A stretch of 64,000 nucleotides of DNA from Virgibacillus sp. AGTR (GTDB taxonomy: Bacteria; Bacillota; Bacilli; Bacillales; Amphibacillaceae), in contig NZ_JAJERH010000002.1 of the NCBI RefSeq assembly GCF_016919725.2, positions 62,001 through 126,000 on the forward strand, written 5' to 3'. Below, one piece after another: positions 9,172-18,401 of this stretch. Numbering within the stretch: the first letter of the stretch is position 1; each line of letters opens with the position of its first letter. Position numbers and translations under genes: made by a program. The notes under the pieces were generated by a model that did not search any database, was not told the DNA's origin, and saw nothing but the letters and a program-made list of their open reading frames with translations.

Positions 9172-9378
9172 CCCCTCAGCATGAACATACTATTTTATAC
9201 ATGTTAGCTATTGTACGAAGAATTGTAAAGATCTTTCAAAATAGATTGACAACTAGAATAAAAAAGTAAGAAAATATGTTTTAAACTCTTTGTATTGTCA
9301 AGAAAGGTTATCGTTGGAGAAAACTAATCTTGTTCATACATATAATTCCTAAATGAGCAGCAATTGGAGGCTAGTAGC

Positions 9379-9522
9379 ATGGGAGAATTTCTTACCATAT
9401 TAAGAGATATCATTTTACCCATTTTCATCCTTATGACCATTGGCTTCTTTTTGAGAAAAAATTTAATCTCGATTTGCAAACATTAGCAAAGCTTAAATCT
9501 ATTTAGTACCTAGCTCACGGAT
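9379..9522 (+). pseudogene. Remnant of AEC-family (auxin efflux carrier) transporter gene
   Basis: After GGAGG, ATG 9379 opens MGEFLTILRDIILPIF, a typical first membrane helix of AEC-family permeases, followed by a frameshift in an A-run; in the next frame it continues as KFNLDLQTLAKL before a stop. The remaining roughly 250 residues of such a transporter are missing. A true pseudogene fragment. Confidence 0.65.
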
Positions 9523-9563
9523 ATTGTTTTAACCGATGACAAATTACAATTAGTTTTTTCTCT

Positions 9564-9827
9564 TTATGTTTGGACATTTGGTAAGTGTTTCGTAAAATAA
9601 GCGGCAAGTACTAATAAAAGTATGGAAATTCCCCAGCTAGCAATCCCCATTAGCTGAAACACGTATGCTACATAATTGATACATGCGGATAATAACAAGC
9701 AAATAGGCGTAAGAGCAGTCTTCATCCCTGTCACTCCTGCCCTCTTACGATTTCTTATAATAACGAAACCTGCGATCAGCATTACAAATGGAATGATACT
9801 CCATAAACCATCAGCTATCATCTTCAT
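9564..9827 (-). CDS. Small three-helix membrane protein, unknown function
   Basis: 87 residues with three predicted hydrophobic segments (about 8-25, 38-57, 62-80) separated by short basic loops, including RNRKR after the first helix. It is preceded by GAAAGGGGGA at good spacing, which supports translation. I do not recognise the family. It sits alone between a broken transporter gene and a repeat fragment. Confidence 0.6.
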   Translation of the reverse strand: MKMIADGLWSIIPFVMLIAGFVIIRNRKRAGVTGMKTALTPICLLLSACINYVAYVFQLMGIASWGISILLLVLAAYFTKHLPNVQT

Positions 9828-9853
9828 TTCCCCCTTCTTTTACAACGATTAGA

Positions 9854-9904
9854 TGTGAAACTTCAATTATTAGGAATCCTACTGTCAGTTATATGTGGGG
9901 TAAA
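9854..9904 (+). repeat. Family A repeat, internally deleted fragment
   Basis: Only the two ends remain: TGTGAAACTTCAATTA at the left and CTGTCAGTTATATGTGGGG plus TAAA at the right. The core and both full stems are gone. Confidence 0.7.
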
Positions 9905-10038
9905 CAACAGTGTATTACCTTCATTCTACCTTTTTGAAAAAAATATTCAAATTGTGAACTTCGGCGTTTTCCCTGTGAACTTCATCATTATTCAACTACA
10001 AACAACCCCACAGCAACTATGCTGTGAGGCTGTTCGCA

Positions 10039-11007
10039 CTACACCCACCACATCTCGGTGGGCGCTTCTTTAATCGTTACCCTTTTTAAGTTCTTTACAG
10101 CTGCTTGAAAGCCTTCATCAATGGACATGATTGGATCTTCATGCTCAATGCTAATTACATAATCATACCCATACGTACGTAACGCACTAATGATGTCGGA
10201 CCATTCTTTTTCACTATGACCATAGCCGACAGAGCGAAAAGTCCAGGCACGACTTTGGACACTTGCGTATGGCTGCATATCGGTAAGCCCATACATATTA
10301 ACATTATCTTGATCAATATACGTATCTTTTGCATGAAAGTGATGAATTGCATTTTCTTTTCCTAAAATTTTTATTGCAGCAACAGGATCGATTCCTTGCC
10401 ACCACAAATGGCTTGGATCTAGATTAGCACCGACAGCATCGTTTGTCGCTTCTCTTAATTTAAGCATCGTATACGGAGTATGCACTAGAAAGCCTGCATG
10501 TAATTCAAGGCCGATTTTCACACCATGATCCTTGGCAAATTGACCTGCTTCTTTCCAGTAAGGAATCAATTTTTTCTCCCATTGCCATTTGAGTATATCT
10601 GAATATTCGTTTGGCCATGGTGTAACGGGCCAATTCGGATATTTCGATTCCTCGTTGGAACCTGGTGTGCCAGAGAACGTATTAACAACTGGCACATTCA
10701 TAAGCTCCGCTAATTTCACCGTTTTCATAAAGGTATTATGAGAGGATTGTGCATAATTCTTATTTGGAGAGACTGGATTATCGTGACAACTAAATGCACT
10801 AATCTTTAAACCTCTTGAATGAATTTTATCTAAGTATGCTTTTCGTTTCTCTTCACTTGCTAATAGTTCGTCGACATTACAATGTGCTGCTCCAGGGTTG
10901 CCGCCTGTTCCAATTTCAACTGCTTCAAGCCCTGATGCTTCGACATAATCAAGCATTTCTACAAACGATTTTTCTGCAAATAATACAGTAAATACGCCTA
11001 GTTTCAT
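10039..11007 (-). CDS. Sugar phosphate isomerase/epimerase, xylose-isomerase-like TIM barrel
   Basis: 322 residues of the AP endonuclease 2/xylose isomerase-like fold. Metal-ligand-type motifs appear in order: GLELHAG, GANLDPSHLWW, HHFHAKD and VISIEHED near the C-terminus. Family members isomerise or epimerise keto-sugars, or act on 3-keto-glycosides. It is the last gene of the operon with ThuA and Gfo/Idh oxidoreductases, the usual partners of such enzymes in keto-sugar routes. RBS GAAAGGGTGGAG. The exact reaction cannot be set from sequence. Confidence 0.85.
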   Translation of the reverse strand: MKLGVFTVLFAEKSFVEMLDYVEASGLEAVEIGTGGNPGAAHCNVDELLASEEKRKAYLDKIHSRGLKISAFSCHDNPVSPNKNYAQSSHNTFMKTVKLAELMNVPVVNTFSGTPGSNEESKYPNWPVTPWPNEYSDILKWQWEKKLIPYWKEAGQFAKDHGVKIGLELHAGFLVHTPYTMLKLREATNDAVGANLDPSHLWWQGIDPVAAIKILGKENAIHHFHAKDTYIDQDNVNMYGLTDMQPYASVQSRAWTFRSVGYGHSEKEWSDIISALRTYGYDYVISIEHEDPIMSIDEGFQAAVKNLKRVTIKEAPTEMWWV

Positions 11008-11025
11008 TTGTCACTCCACCCTTTC

Positions 11026-12066
11026 TTATGTTAATTTCACGCTGCTTCCAGTTTTACTACTTTGATAAATAGCATCGATAATTTTCGTTACCTTTAATGC
11101 CTGTTCAGGTTTTACTACTAATTCCGCTTTCCCTAAGCAGCTATTAACGAAGTTTTCTGCTTGAGCAAATCCAGCCTTAGTTTCATTATGTTCTACCTCA
11201 GCATCGCTCTTCATAAATGTTCCAAGCCTTGGTTGATACAATTCAAACGGATAGACACTTAGCCCCCCATCTACTCCAGAAATACTTAGATGCTTTGTAT
11301 CTTCTTTAATATTGGCTGACCATGAACACTCTAATAACATGGAAATGCCATTTTCAAAGGTAATATAGCCAGATACATGGTCATCGACATTAAAGGTTTC
11401 ATGATCAAAGCTACCCCAATCGTTAAGTTGATTCGGTAGTTTACTTAATCGATTGTATGTTGTACCCATAACCTCGACAGGCCTCGGATCTCCTAATAAC
11501 CAGATTGCTAAATCTAGCAAATGACAGCCATAATCAATTAAGCTACCTCCACCTTGTAATTCTTTGTTGGTAAAAACCCCCCAACCAGGTACCTTTCTTC
11601 TTCGCAATGCTTGAACCCTTGTTACCAATGGATCGCCAATTTGCTGCTGTAAAACTGCCTGTTTCGCAAGCTGTGCTGAATCTGTATGCCGATAATGATA
11701 AGCGATGGCCAACTGTTTATCTGCTTTATCTGCAGCTTCTACCATTCGCTCACACTCAGCCGTCGTCATCGCCATCGGCTTTTCACATAGTACATGAACA
11801 CCTGCTTCCAATGCGGCCACTGCAATTTCTGCATGAAACTTATTCGGTGTACAAATGACAACTGCATCCACAACAGTGAATAATTCATGATATTGCGCAA
11901 ACGTTTGTGGTATCGAATAAGCTGCTGCTACTTCTAAAGCTCGCTCTTGATTAACATCTTGTACGGCAACCAACTCCACGCTTTCTTGTAATTCTTGAAA
12001 CGCTGGAATATGTCTACTTTGGGCGATTCCGCCTACACCAATCAAACCTACTTGTAATTTATCCAT
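11026..12066 (-). CDS. Gfo/Idh/MocA family NAD(P)-dependent oxidoreductase
   Basis: A 346-residue two-domain dehydrogenase: Rossmann nucleotide-binding motif GLIGVGGIAQSRH at residues 7-19, the conserved HVLCEKPMA near 90 (catalytic-region lysine in EKP), and the C-terminal alpha/beta substrate domain with GGGSLIDYGCHLLDLAIWLLG. It likely oxidises or reduces a sugar ring hydroxyl or keto group in the putative keto-glycoside pathway of this operon. 19 bp separate it from the isomerase. RBS AGGAAGG. It is intact, unlike its upstream paralogue at 12088-13055. Confidence 0.9.
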   Translation of the reverse strand: MDKLQVGLIGVGGIAQSRHIPAFQELQESVELVAVQDVNQERALEVAAAYSIPQTFAQYHELFTVVDAVVICTPNKFHAEIAVAALEAGVHVLCEKPMAMTTAECERMVEAADKADKQLAIAYHYRHTDSAQLAKQAVLQQQIGDPLVTRVQALRRRKVPGWGVFTNKELQGGGSLIDYGCHLLDLAIWLLGDPRPVEVMGTTYNRLSKLPNQLNDWGSFDHETFNVDDHVSGYITFENGISMLLECSWSANIKEDTKHLSISGVDGGLSVYPFELYQPRLGTFMKSDAEVEHNETKAGFAQAENFVNSCLGKAELVVKPEQALKVTKIIDAIYQSSKTGSSVKLT

Positions 12067-12087
12067 AACTTACCTTCCTATATTTTT

Positions 12088-13055
12088 CTAATATTGTTTG
12101 GTTTTACTAGATTCTAAAGCTGTCAACATTACGTCAAGTGACTTGAGTCCTTCTTCGCCATTAATAAGAGGTTCTGTGTCATTAAGAATCGAACCTACAA
12201 AGTGATCCATTACATGAGTTGAGGTTTGCCCACCTGCTTCATTAGATTGAATACCACCCAAATCATGCTTGGTTACTTCTCCATTTACATAATGTACAAT
12301 AAAACAATAGTTCGAATCAGCTTCTAAACGCATGATGCCTTTTTCACCATAAAACGTTGTCGCATTATCCTCTTTTGAAACATAAAGCCCAGCTTGCTGT
12401 TCCGATAATGCCGCTTTCCGTTTTTAGAATACATACAGAATTATCATCAACATCCGTCTCCGTTTTAGCATTTGTCTCCACAAAGGCAGCTACTTCTCTA
12501 ATTTCTTCGCCAAGAAGATAACGAATTAAATCTGCCTTATGTACACCCATTGCTCCAATGAAAGCTTGATCTTTTTGGAAGAACCAGCTCGCTTTCCCAT
12601 CGATACTCCAACCTTCTGGTCCGCCATGATCAAATGTCGTTCGGAAGCTATATATCTTTCCTAACTCACCGTTTTCAATAATTTCTTTTGCTTTCTGGTG
12701 AGAAGGTACAAATCGTTGATTATGACCAATCATTAACTTTTTACCATATTTACTCGCAGTAGCAATCATTTATTGCGCCTCTTCTGGGCTTGTTGCCATT
12801 GGCTTCTCACATAACACATGACAGCCAGCCTCCAAAGCTGCAATAGATACAGGGCTTCTCTTTCTCCAACAGTTCTTGGTAATTTGTATAAGCATTCGCT
12901 TGAAAGTCTATTGCTATCTCTTGAACTCGCTCATGAATGATATCACAGACAGCAACAATTTCGATTTGATCGTTGGCTTGATATTCTACTAAATGTCTAT
13001 GTCTAGCAATACTTCCACAGCCAATCACCGCAACACGTAACGATGCCATTTCCAA
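12088..13055 (-). pseudogene. Broken Gfo/Idh/MocA oxidoreductase gene (at least three lesions)
   Basis: Three open pieces together cover one Gfo/Idh protein. Piece 1 (13055-12807) has the Rossmann motif VAVIGCGSIARHRH but ends early; in another frame PVSIAALEAGCHVMCEKPMA follows, and the usual CTPN-type segment seems deleted. An in-frame TAA then sits between EEAQ and MIATASKYGKKL (about 12770). Piece 2 (12769-12365) carries IGHNQRF and GAMGVHKADLIRYLLGEE. A further frameshift near 12390 leads into YVSKEDNATTFYGEKGIMRLE. Separate lesions make a sequencing error unlikely as the sole cause. The operon keeps intact paralogues, which may have relaxed selection. Confidence 0.85.
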
Positions 13056-13056
13056 T

Positions 13057-13779
13057 CTATCCTTTCTTGGAAATTTCTTCTAACGGTTGTTTATTACCAT
13101 ACGTTGGCTTTTTACTTTTGGGACTCGCGGCCCATTTCACACCATTAGTAATAATTCGTTGGATTTCTTGATTATGATAGGTTGGATACGTTTCGTGTCC
13201 TGGTCGAAAGTAGAAGATTTTCCCTTGCCCTCGTTTAAATGTAGCCCCACTACGGAAAACCTCTCCTCCCTCAAACCAGCTGACAAAAACCAATTCATCT
13301 GGCGCAGGTATATCGAAGTGCTCTCCATACATTTCTTCCTTCTCGAGTTCTACATATTCGCCAACACCCTCCGTAATTGGATGACTTGGATCTACTACCC
13401 AAAGCCGCTCTTTATCATCTGCTTCACGCCATTTCAAATCACAAGTTGTTCCCATTAGCTTTTTAAATACCTTTGAAAAATGTCCGGAATGTAAAACAAT
13501 TAGCCCCATTCCCTCTAGAACACGTGTCTTTACCTGTTCTGCAATCGCTTCTTCAACCTCCTCATGTGCTTTATGTCCCCACCAGACCAAAACATCCGTT
13601 TTGTCTAGTACTTCATTTGTTAAGCCATGTTCTGGTTGATCTAGTGTAGCTGTTTGTGTCTTAAAACCTGCTTCCGTTAAAAACCGGGCAATAGTATGAT
13701 GAATACCCTTGGGGTAAATCGCTTCAACTATTGGATTTTCCTGTTCATGACGAAATTCGTTCCAAACTGTGATTTTCAT
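13057..13779 (-). CDS. thuA: ThuA family protein (trehalose utilization type)
   Basis: A 240-residue class-I-glutamine-amidotransferase-like domain with ThuA motifs: VWNEFRHEQ at 5-13, [12 protein letters not shown] near 65, [14 protein letters not shown] near 92 and [15 protein letters not shown] near 200. In rhizobia ThuA works with the dehydrogenase ThuB in trehalose conversion through 3-keto sugars; family members are usually paired with Gfo/Idh genes, as here. Its stop lies 1 bp before the next start. RBS CGAAGGGG. The substrate may be a disaccharide other than trehalose. Confidence 0.9.
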   Translation of the reverse strand: MKITVWNEFRHEQENPIVEAIYPKGIHHTIARFLTEAGFKTQTATLDQPEHGLTNEVLDKTDVLVWWGHKAHEEVEEAIAEQVKTRVLEGMGLIVLHSGHFSKVFKKLMGTTCDLKWREADDKERLWVVDPSHPITEGVGEYVELEKEEMYGEHFDIPAPDELVFVSWFEGGEVFRSGATFKRGQGKIFYFRPGHETYPTYHNQEIQRIITNGVKWAASPKSKKPTYGNKQPLEEISKKG

Positions 13780-13830
13780 CTTGTAGTATATCCCCTTCGC
13801 CTATTAAGTTTTTTAATTCTTATGTCACCA

Positions 13831-14837
13831 TTATTTTGTTAACATTTTGTTAATTATAATTCGCCTTCCTTCTTGATGTGATCGAACAGATGCTTCATTT
13901 ATTAACGTAAGTTTTATAAAATCATCCTTCGTAATGCTTGGTTGTTTTTGTTCTTTAATTGCTTGTACCCATTGATCCAATGGTCTTGGCTTATCAGTCA
14001 TTGGCTCATCCATTAACGTCCAATTATTTTCATTTACATGCATGCTTTTTATTTTCACTTCTCCCTCTTCTGCGAGTAAAGTTCCCTCTGTACCATATAA
14101 TTCCAATTGAAATGGGCTGCCATGTGAAAGAAAACTCGTTTCAATAACTCCCAATGCTCCAGACGTATACTCGACCGTGACGACAGCTGTATCATCCACT
14201 TGATCACTCTCCTGCTGTTGTAAACGTGCATAAAGAGCTTCTGCCTCTCCTGCTAAACGATTCATTAAATAAATGGGATGTGCTCCGAGATCTATTAAAG
14301 CCCCTCCACCTGTCTGTTCCTTTCTGAAAAATCGTTCTGGGAGCCAGCCACGATCTTCTCCTTCATAAATAACACCACCATTATGTGCAAGACGACAGCG
14401 AATCATTGATAGCTTCCCAAGCCAGCCTTGCTCAAGCGCTTTCTCAGCATACAAAAACTCTTTTTCTACAAGTCTAGGAAGTGAACAACGCCTTGCTCTT
14501 TGACAGCTTCTAGAATTGCTTCACAGTCTTTTACCGTTAATGCTAGTACTTTTTCAGTAAATATATGCTTTTTATGCTTAGCTGCCTTTATAAGTATTTC
14601 TTTATGTCTATGAGTCGGTGTCGTTACGATAACAGCATCAATGGATGGATTTGCACAGACACAATCCAAATCCGCTTCGAATGGTACACCTAACTCCCTT
14701 GCCCATTGCTCACCTCTTGCTGTATCTTCATCCCAGACCATTTGAATATTTAATGCTTTATTATCCTTTGCTTCACGCGCGTAGTCGTCCGCGTGAACAT
14801 GCCATCTACTCAATAATGCTACTTGGATGATTGTCAT
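13831..14837 (-). pseudogene. Frameshifted Gfo/Idh/MocA oxidoreductase gene (ThuB-like position)
   Basis: The N-terminal part (14837-14466) holds the Rossmann half, with IDAVIVTTPTHRHKEI and TEKVLALTVKD, and runs off frame into HFLDL-stop. The C-terminal part (14454-13831) resumes in another frame, with YAEKALEQGWLGKL and GGGALIDLGAHPIYLMN. Reading the alternative frame across the break gives SLPRLVEKEFLYAEKAL, so the lesion lies near 14480. The rest is undamaged, so a single recent indel, or a sequencing error, are both possible. RBS GGAGG is close to ATG 14837. Adjacent to thuA, as thuB is in rhizobia. Confidence 0.8.
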
Positions 14838-14852
14838 CTACCTCCTTCACTA

Positions 14853-15935
14853 TTAATCAAAATATACAGCCTTACCAGTTTTGGCAGATTGATAGATTGC
14901 TTCTAGTATTTGGGTTACCACTAAAGCTTCCTTCGGTTTTACAATCGGTTCGTTATCCTGCATAATTGCATCAATCCAAAGGCGTGCTTCTAAATCAGCT
15001 GCACTTTCTGTTTCTCCATCATAGAAAGCGACACCTCCAGCATCTAAATCTACATTTGTTGTATACAACTTACCAAATTCTTCTCCATTAATACGTAATC
15101 CATCCTTCATGTCTGCACCACCATCCGTTCCACTTAATGAACATTTGGCTTCATCAACGTCTAATGAATTTAGTGCCCAGCTAGATTCCAGAATGATTGT
15201 AGCTCCATTCTTCATCGTAATAAATCCAAACGCTGAATCCTCAACTGTAAAGTCTTTTGGATCCCATGCCCCCCAAGGATTAGCTGCATTTTCTTTCTTA
15301 CCTAACTGATGATGTGTTGCTCCCATTACAGCTTTAGGTTCATAATTGTCCATCATCCAAAGGGTTAAATCCAATGCATGTGTACCAATATCAATTAATG
15401 GTCCACCACCCTGCTTTTCACCATCTAAAAACACGCCCCAGGTTGGAACAGCACGCCTGCGAATTGCATGTGCTTTTGCAAAATAGATGTTCCCTAAATC
15501 GCCACGCTGACAAACCTGTCGCAAATACTGACTATCCTGACGAAAACGATTGTTATAGCCAATCGTAAGTTTTTTATTTGACTTCTCTGCAGCAGCCAAC
15601 ATTGCTTTTGCTTCCTCCGTTGACTTTGCCATTGGTTTTTCACACATGACATGCTTCCCAGCATTTAAAGCAGCTATCGTAATTTCTGCATGAGAGATAT
15701 TCGGTGTACACACATGAACGACGTCGATAGATTCGTTAGCTAAAAGCTCCTTATAATGCTCATATATCATGGCATTAGCAACGCCATACTGATCGGCCGC
15801 CTTCTGGGCTTTTTCCTTTTTTGAATCGCAAAATGCTATTAATTCAACCTCACTAATTCTTGATAGACTTGGTAAGTGCTTACCAAAAGCAATTCCTCCA
15901 CAGCCGATTATTGCAACACGTAGTTTTTCCATCAT
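14853..15935 (-). CDS. Gfo/Idh/MocA family NAD(P)-dependent oxidoreductase
   Basis: About 360 residues: Rossmann motif IIGCGGIAFGKH near the start, HVMCEKPMAKS near 95, and GGGPLIDIGTHALDLTLWMMD in the substrate domain. I start it at ATG 15935 because AAAGGG lies 9 nt upstream; the frame also has GTG 15944 within the Shine-Dalgarno region. It shares the segment RRRAVPTWGVF with the RRRKVPGWGVF of the paralogue at 11026, which suggests duplication within the operon. It follows the permease genes and precedes the broken ThuB-like gene. Likely a sugar dehydrogenase of the imported glycoside. Confidence 0.88.
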   Translation of the reverse strand: MMEKLRVAIIGCGGIAFGKHLPSLSRISEVELIAFCDSKKEKAQKAADQYGVANAMIYEHYKELLANESIDVVHVCTPNISHAEITIAALNAGKHVMCEKPMAKSTEEAKAMLAAAEKSNKKLTIGYNNRFRQDSQYLRQVCQRGDLGNIYFAKAHAIRRRAVPTWGVFLDGEKQGGGPLIDIGTHALDLTLWMMDNYEPKAVMGATHHQLGKKENAANPWGAWDPKDFTVEDSAFGFITMKNGATIILESSWALNSLDVDEAKCSLSGTDGGADMKDGLRINGEEFGKLYTTNVDLDAGGVAFYDGETESAADLEARLWIDAIMQDNEPIVKPKEALVVTQILEAIYQSAKTGKAVYFD

Positions 15936-16016
15936 ATTGATCACCCTTTATATTTAGTAGCGAATTCCATGTATATTGCCTAGTAAATGATTGTTTCTAT
16001 ATTGACATTACACTGT

Positions 16017-16838
16017 TTATTCTTTTACCGAACCAGATGTTAACCCGGAAACGATTCTTCTTTGGAAAAGGAGCACAATTATTACAATTGGTATGGTAAC
16101 AATAACAGTAGCTGCTGAAATATCCCCCCACGGAATAGAGAATTGACTCTGGTACATGGATATCCCAACTGGAACTGTACGCCATACATCATCACTATTT
16201 ATAGTTAATGCAAATAAGTATTCATTCCATGCAGCAATAAAAACTAAAATACCCGTTGTAAATACACCAGGAGCTGCTAAAGGAAAGATTATCTTTCGAA
16301 ATGTCTGGAATGGGCTAGCACCGTCCAGCTTTGCTGACTCTTCTAACTCATAAGGTATTTTCTGGAAAAAAGTCGATAAAATCCAAATGGATAGTGGTAG
16401 GCTTATTGTAATATACGGTATAACTAGCCCTAGATAGCTATTACGTAATCCTAAACCTGTAACCAAATTAAACATTGGTGAAATGATCGCTATTTGCGGA
16501 AACATTGATGCCGCCAATACAAGCCCTAAAATTAATCCCTTACCTTTAATTGGTAATCGTGTTACTGCATAGGCGGTAAAGGATGCAAATACCAAGGATA
16601 ATAAAGTAGTTAGTATCGATACCACAAAACTATTTAGCATATAGCGTAATAACGGTCGATTCGTCAATGCAGCCTCGTACGATGATAGTGATGGATCAGT
16701 AGTAAACCATTTAAATGAGGAAAAGATTTCATTTGTTGGTTTAATAGATGTTAAAAATACCCATATAAAAGGGAACATAACTAACAAGACAAATACGATT
16801 AAGAAAAAGTAAAATCCAATATTTCCACGTTTCTTCAT
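16017..16838 (-). CDS. ABC sugar importer permease, MalG type
   Basis: About 273 residues, six predicted helices, EAA motif EESAKLDGAS and C-terminal SGLTSGSVKE. Start ATG 16838 follows GAGGAGGGA; an in-frame ATG at 16853 overlaps the upstream stop but precedes that ribosome binding site. It is the partner of the large permease at 16850 and the binding protein at 18402. No ATPase gene is present in the operon. Confidence 0.9.
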   Translation of the reverse strand: MKKRGNIGFYFFLIVFVLLVMFPFIWVFLTSIKPTNEIFSSFKWFTTDPSLSSYEAALTNRPLLRYMLNSFVVSILTTLLSLVFASFTAYAVTRLPIKGKGLILGLVLAASMFPQIAIISPMFNLVTGLGLRNSYLGLVIPYITISLPLSIWILSTFFQKIPYELEESAKLDGASPFQTFRKIIFPLAAPGVFTTGILVFIAAWNEYLFALTINSDDVWRTVPVGISMYQSQFSIPWGDISAATVIVTIPIVIIVLLFQRRIVSGLTSGSVKE

Positions 16839-16849
16839 GACTTCCCTCC

Positions 16850-18175
16850 TCATTTTGTACGCCCAGCAAATAAATCAGAGCCGATTAGTTTCACATAAAT
16901 AAAGCTGATTAGGGCTACAAATAAGAAAACGATTACAGAAAGCACGGAGCCCTCTCCAAAATTCTGTTGGGCAAATAGCGTTTTATATGCATATACGGAG
17001 ATCGATTCCGTAGCATTTGCTGGACCCCCACCAGTCAATACAAAAATTAAATCAAATACACGAAACGCATCAAGTGTTCTAAATAATAAAGCAACAAGTA
17101 TCGAAGACTTTAATAATGGTAATGTAATTCGCCAAAACTGCTGAAATTTATTAGCTCCATCCACATTTGATGCTTCATATAACGAATTGGGAATTGTCTG
17201 TAGACCTGCTAATAACAGTAATGCCATATAAGGAGTTGTTTTCCAAACATCAGCTAATATAATAGAAAACATTCCTCCAGAAGAAGTAGATAGTAACCAT
17301 GATGCATCTGGAATAATATTCAATACTTCTAAGTAATGTGCAACAATTCCTGATTGTCCATCATATAAAAATCCCCACATCATGGCGGCAACTGCTGTAG
17401 GAATTGCCCAAGGTATTAAAACCGATGCACGTATAATGCCTCTTCCTTTAAACGCACGATTGATTAGTAACGCAATGCACATACCAAGTATCAGTTCTAA
17501 TGCGACTGTAACTACAGTGAAAAAAGTTGTATTCCAAATTGATTTCCACATACGTGCATCCTGTATATATTTTGCATAGTTATCAAAACCAATAAAATTT
17601 GATTTTAAAATAGCTTTTGCAGTTGCACCTAGTAGATCTGCAGCTTGCTGATAATTATCTGCCACTGCACTAGCTTCACTAGCTTCGGCAATCTTCACTA
17701 ATTCAGCTTGATAACCTTTTAATGCATCACGATATGTTTCAGCAAAGTCATTATCTATCTTCTGATATTTCAGCTCAGAATCTGTAACTGGTTGGAAGTT
17801 CATAATTAATTCATCAACTTTGCCTACTTTTTCTTTCGTCTTATCATCCTCTAGCAGTTGGGAATGATAATTGTTAATTTCTTTATTTATGTTCGTAATT
17901 GTGGAGGTTATTTCTTCATCTTCTGCAGCAGTTGCCAACTCCTCTAGTTGACTATTTATATAAAAATGATTATCTACATATCTCTCTAGATCGATAGTCG
18001 CACTCAACATAAGCTCTGAACGATTCGGATCATTTAATCGATAATCAAATAAACTATTCCAAAATGATTGAGCAACTGGCCAAAGAACAACAACAAACAC
18101 AAGAATTAATGAAGGTATTACCATCGCATATCCAAGCTGCTTCTCATTTAATTGAAAACTTCGTTTCTTCCTCAT
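16850..18175 (-). CDS. ABC sugar importer permease, MalF type, with large extracytoplasmic insertion
   Basis: 441 residues, far longer than the usual 290-310. Residues 17-45 form the first helix; residues about 52-190 are a hydrophilic, charged, mostly helix-forming insertion (rich in E, K, N, A), placed where the chain should be outside the membrane. The normal permease resumes at FIGFDNY (about 194) and carries the EAA motif YEASNVDGAN. E. coli MalF has its P2 domain at a comparable place, where it contacts the binding protein; whether this insertion is homologous is unknown. Start ATG 18175 follows AGGGAGGTAACC; the frame is open upstream to 18259 but without a ribosome binding site. Confidence 0.9.
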   Translation of the reverse strand: MRKKRSFQLNEKQLGYAMVIPSLILVFVVVLWPVAQSFWNSLFDYRLNDPNRSELMLSATIDLERYVDNHFYINSQLEELATAAEDEEITSTITNINKEINNYHSQLLEDDKTKEKVGKVDELIMNFQPVTDSELKYQKIDNDFAETYRDALKGYQAELVKIAEASEASAVADNYQQAADLLGATAKAILKSNFIGFDNYAKYIQDARMWKSIWNTTFFTVVTVALELILGMCIALLINRAFKGRGIIRASVLIPWAIPTAVAAMMWGFLYDGQSGIVAHYLEVLNIIPDASWLLSTSSGGMFSIILADVWKTTPYMALLLLAGLQTIPNSLYEASNVDGANKFQQFWRITLPLLKSSILVALLFRTLDAFRVFDLIFVLTGGGPANATESISVYAYKTLFAQQNFGEGSVLSVIVFLFVALISFIYVKLIGSDLFAGRTK

Positions 18176-18243
18176 GGTTACCTCCCTATTGCAAGAGTAG
18201 TTAATTGAAAACCAAAATACTAGAGCCTGTAAGTTTCTATTAA

Positions 18244-18349
18244 TAAAGTAAAACTTCAATCCGTGGAGTTTTTTTATCCCTCACTTACCAATATTGGTTT
18301 CAATCTTGCTTGAAGTGGGAAATTTACTGCTAGTTATATGCGGGATAAA
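18244..18349 (+). repeat. Family A repeat, short form
   Basis: Left end ATAAAGTAAAACTTCAATCCGTGG, then directly the distal part CCCTCACTTACCAATATTGG, GCTTGAAGTGGG and TAGTTATATGCGGGATAAA. The central block around GGGTATGACC is absent. This short form is the closest to the layout of the TnpB-element right end at 61134-61180. It lies between the binding-protein stop (18402) and the permease start. Confidence 0.8.
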
Positions 18350-18401
18350 GGCAAGATGAGCATAATTTCCCCACCTTGCCTTATTTGTTTCTTTAACTGT
18401 A

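Noticed and set aside
9172-9350. SAM riboswitch before mtnE
   Set aside because: I looked for the S-box leader pattern; no conserved core or long terminator hairpin is visible.
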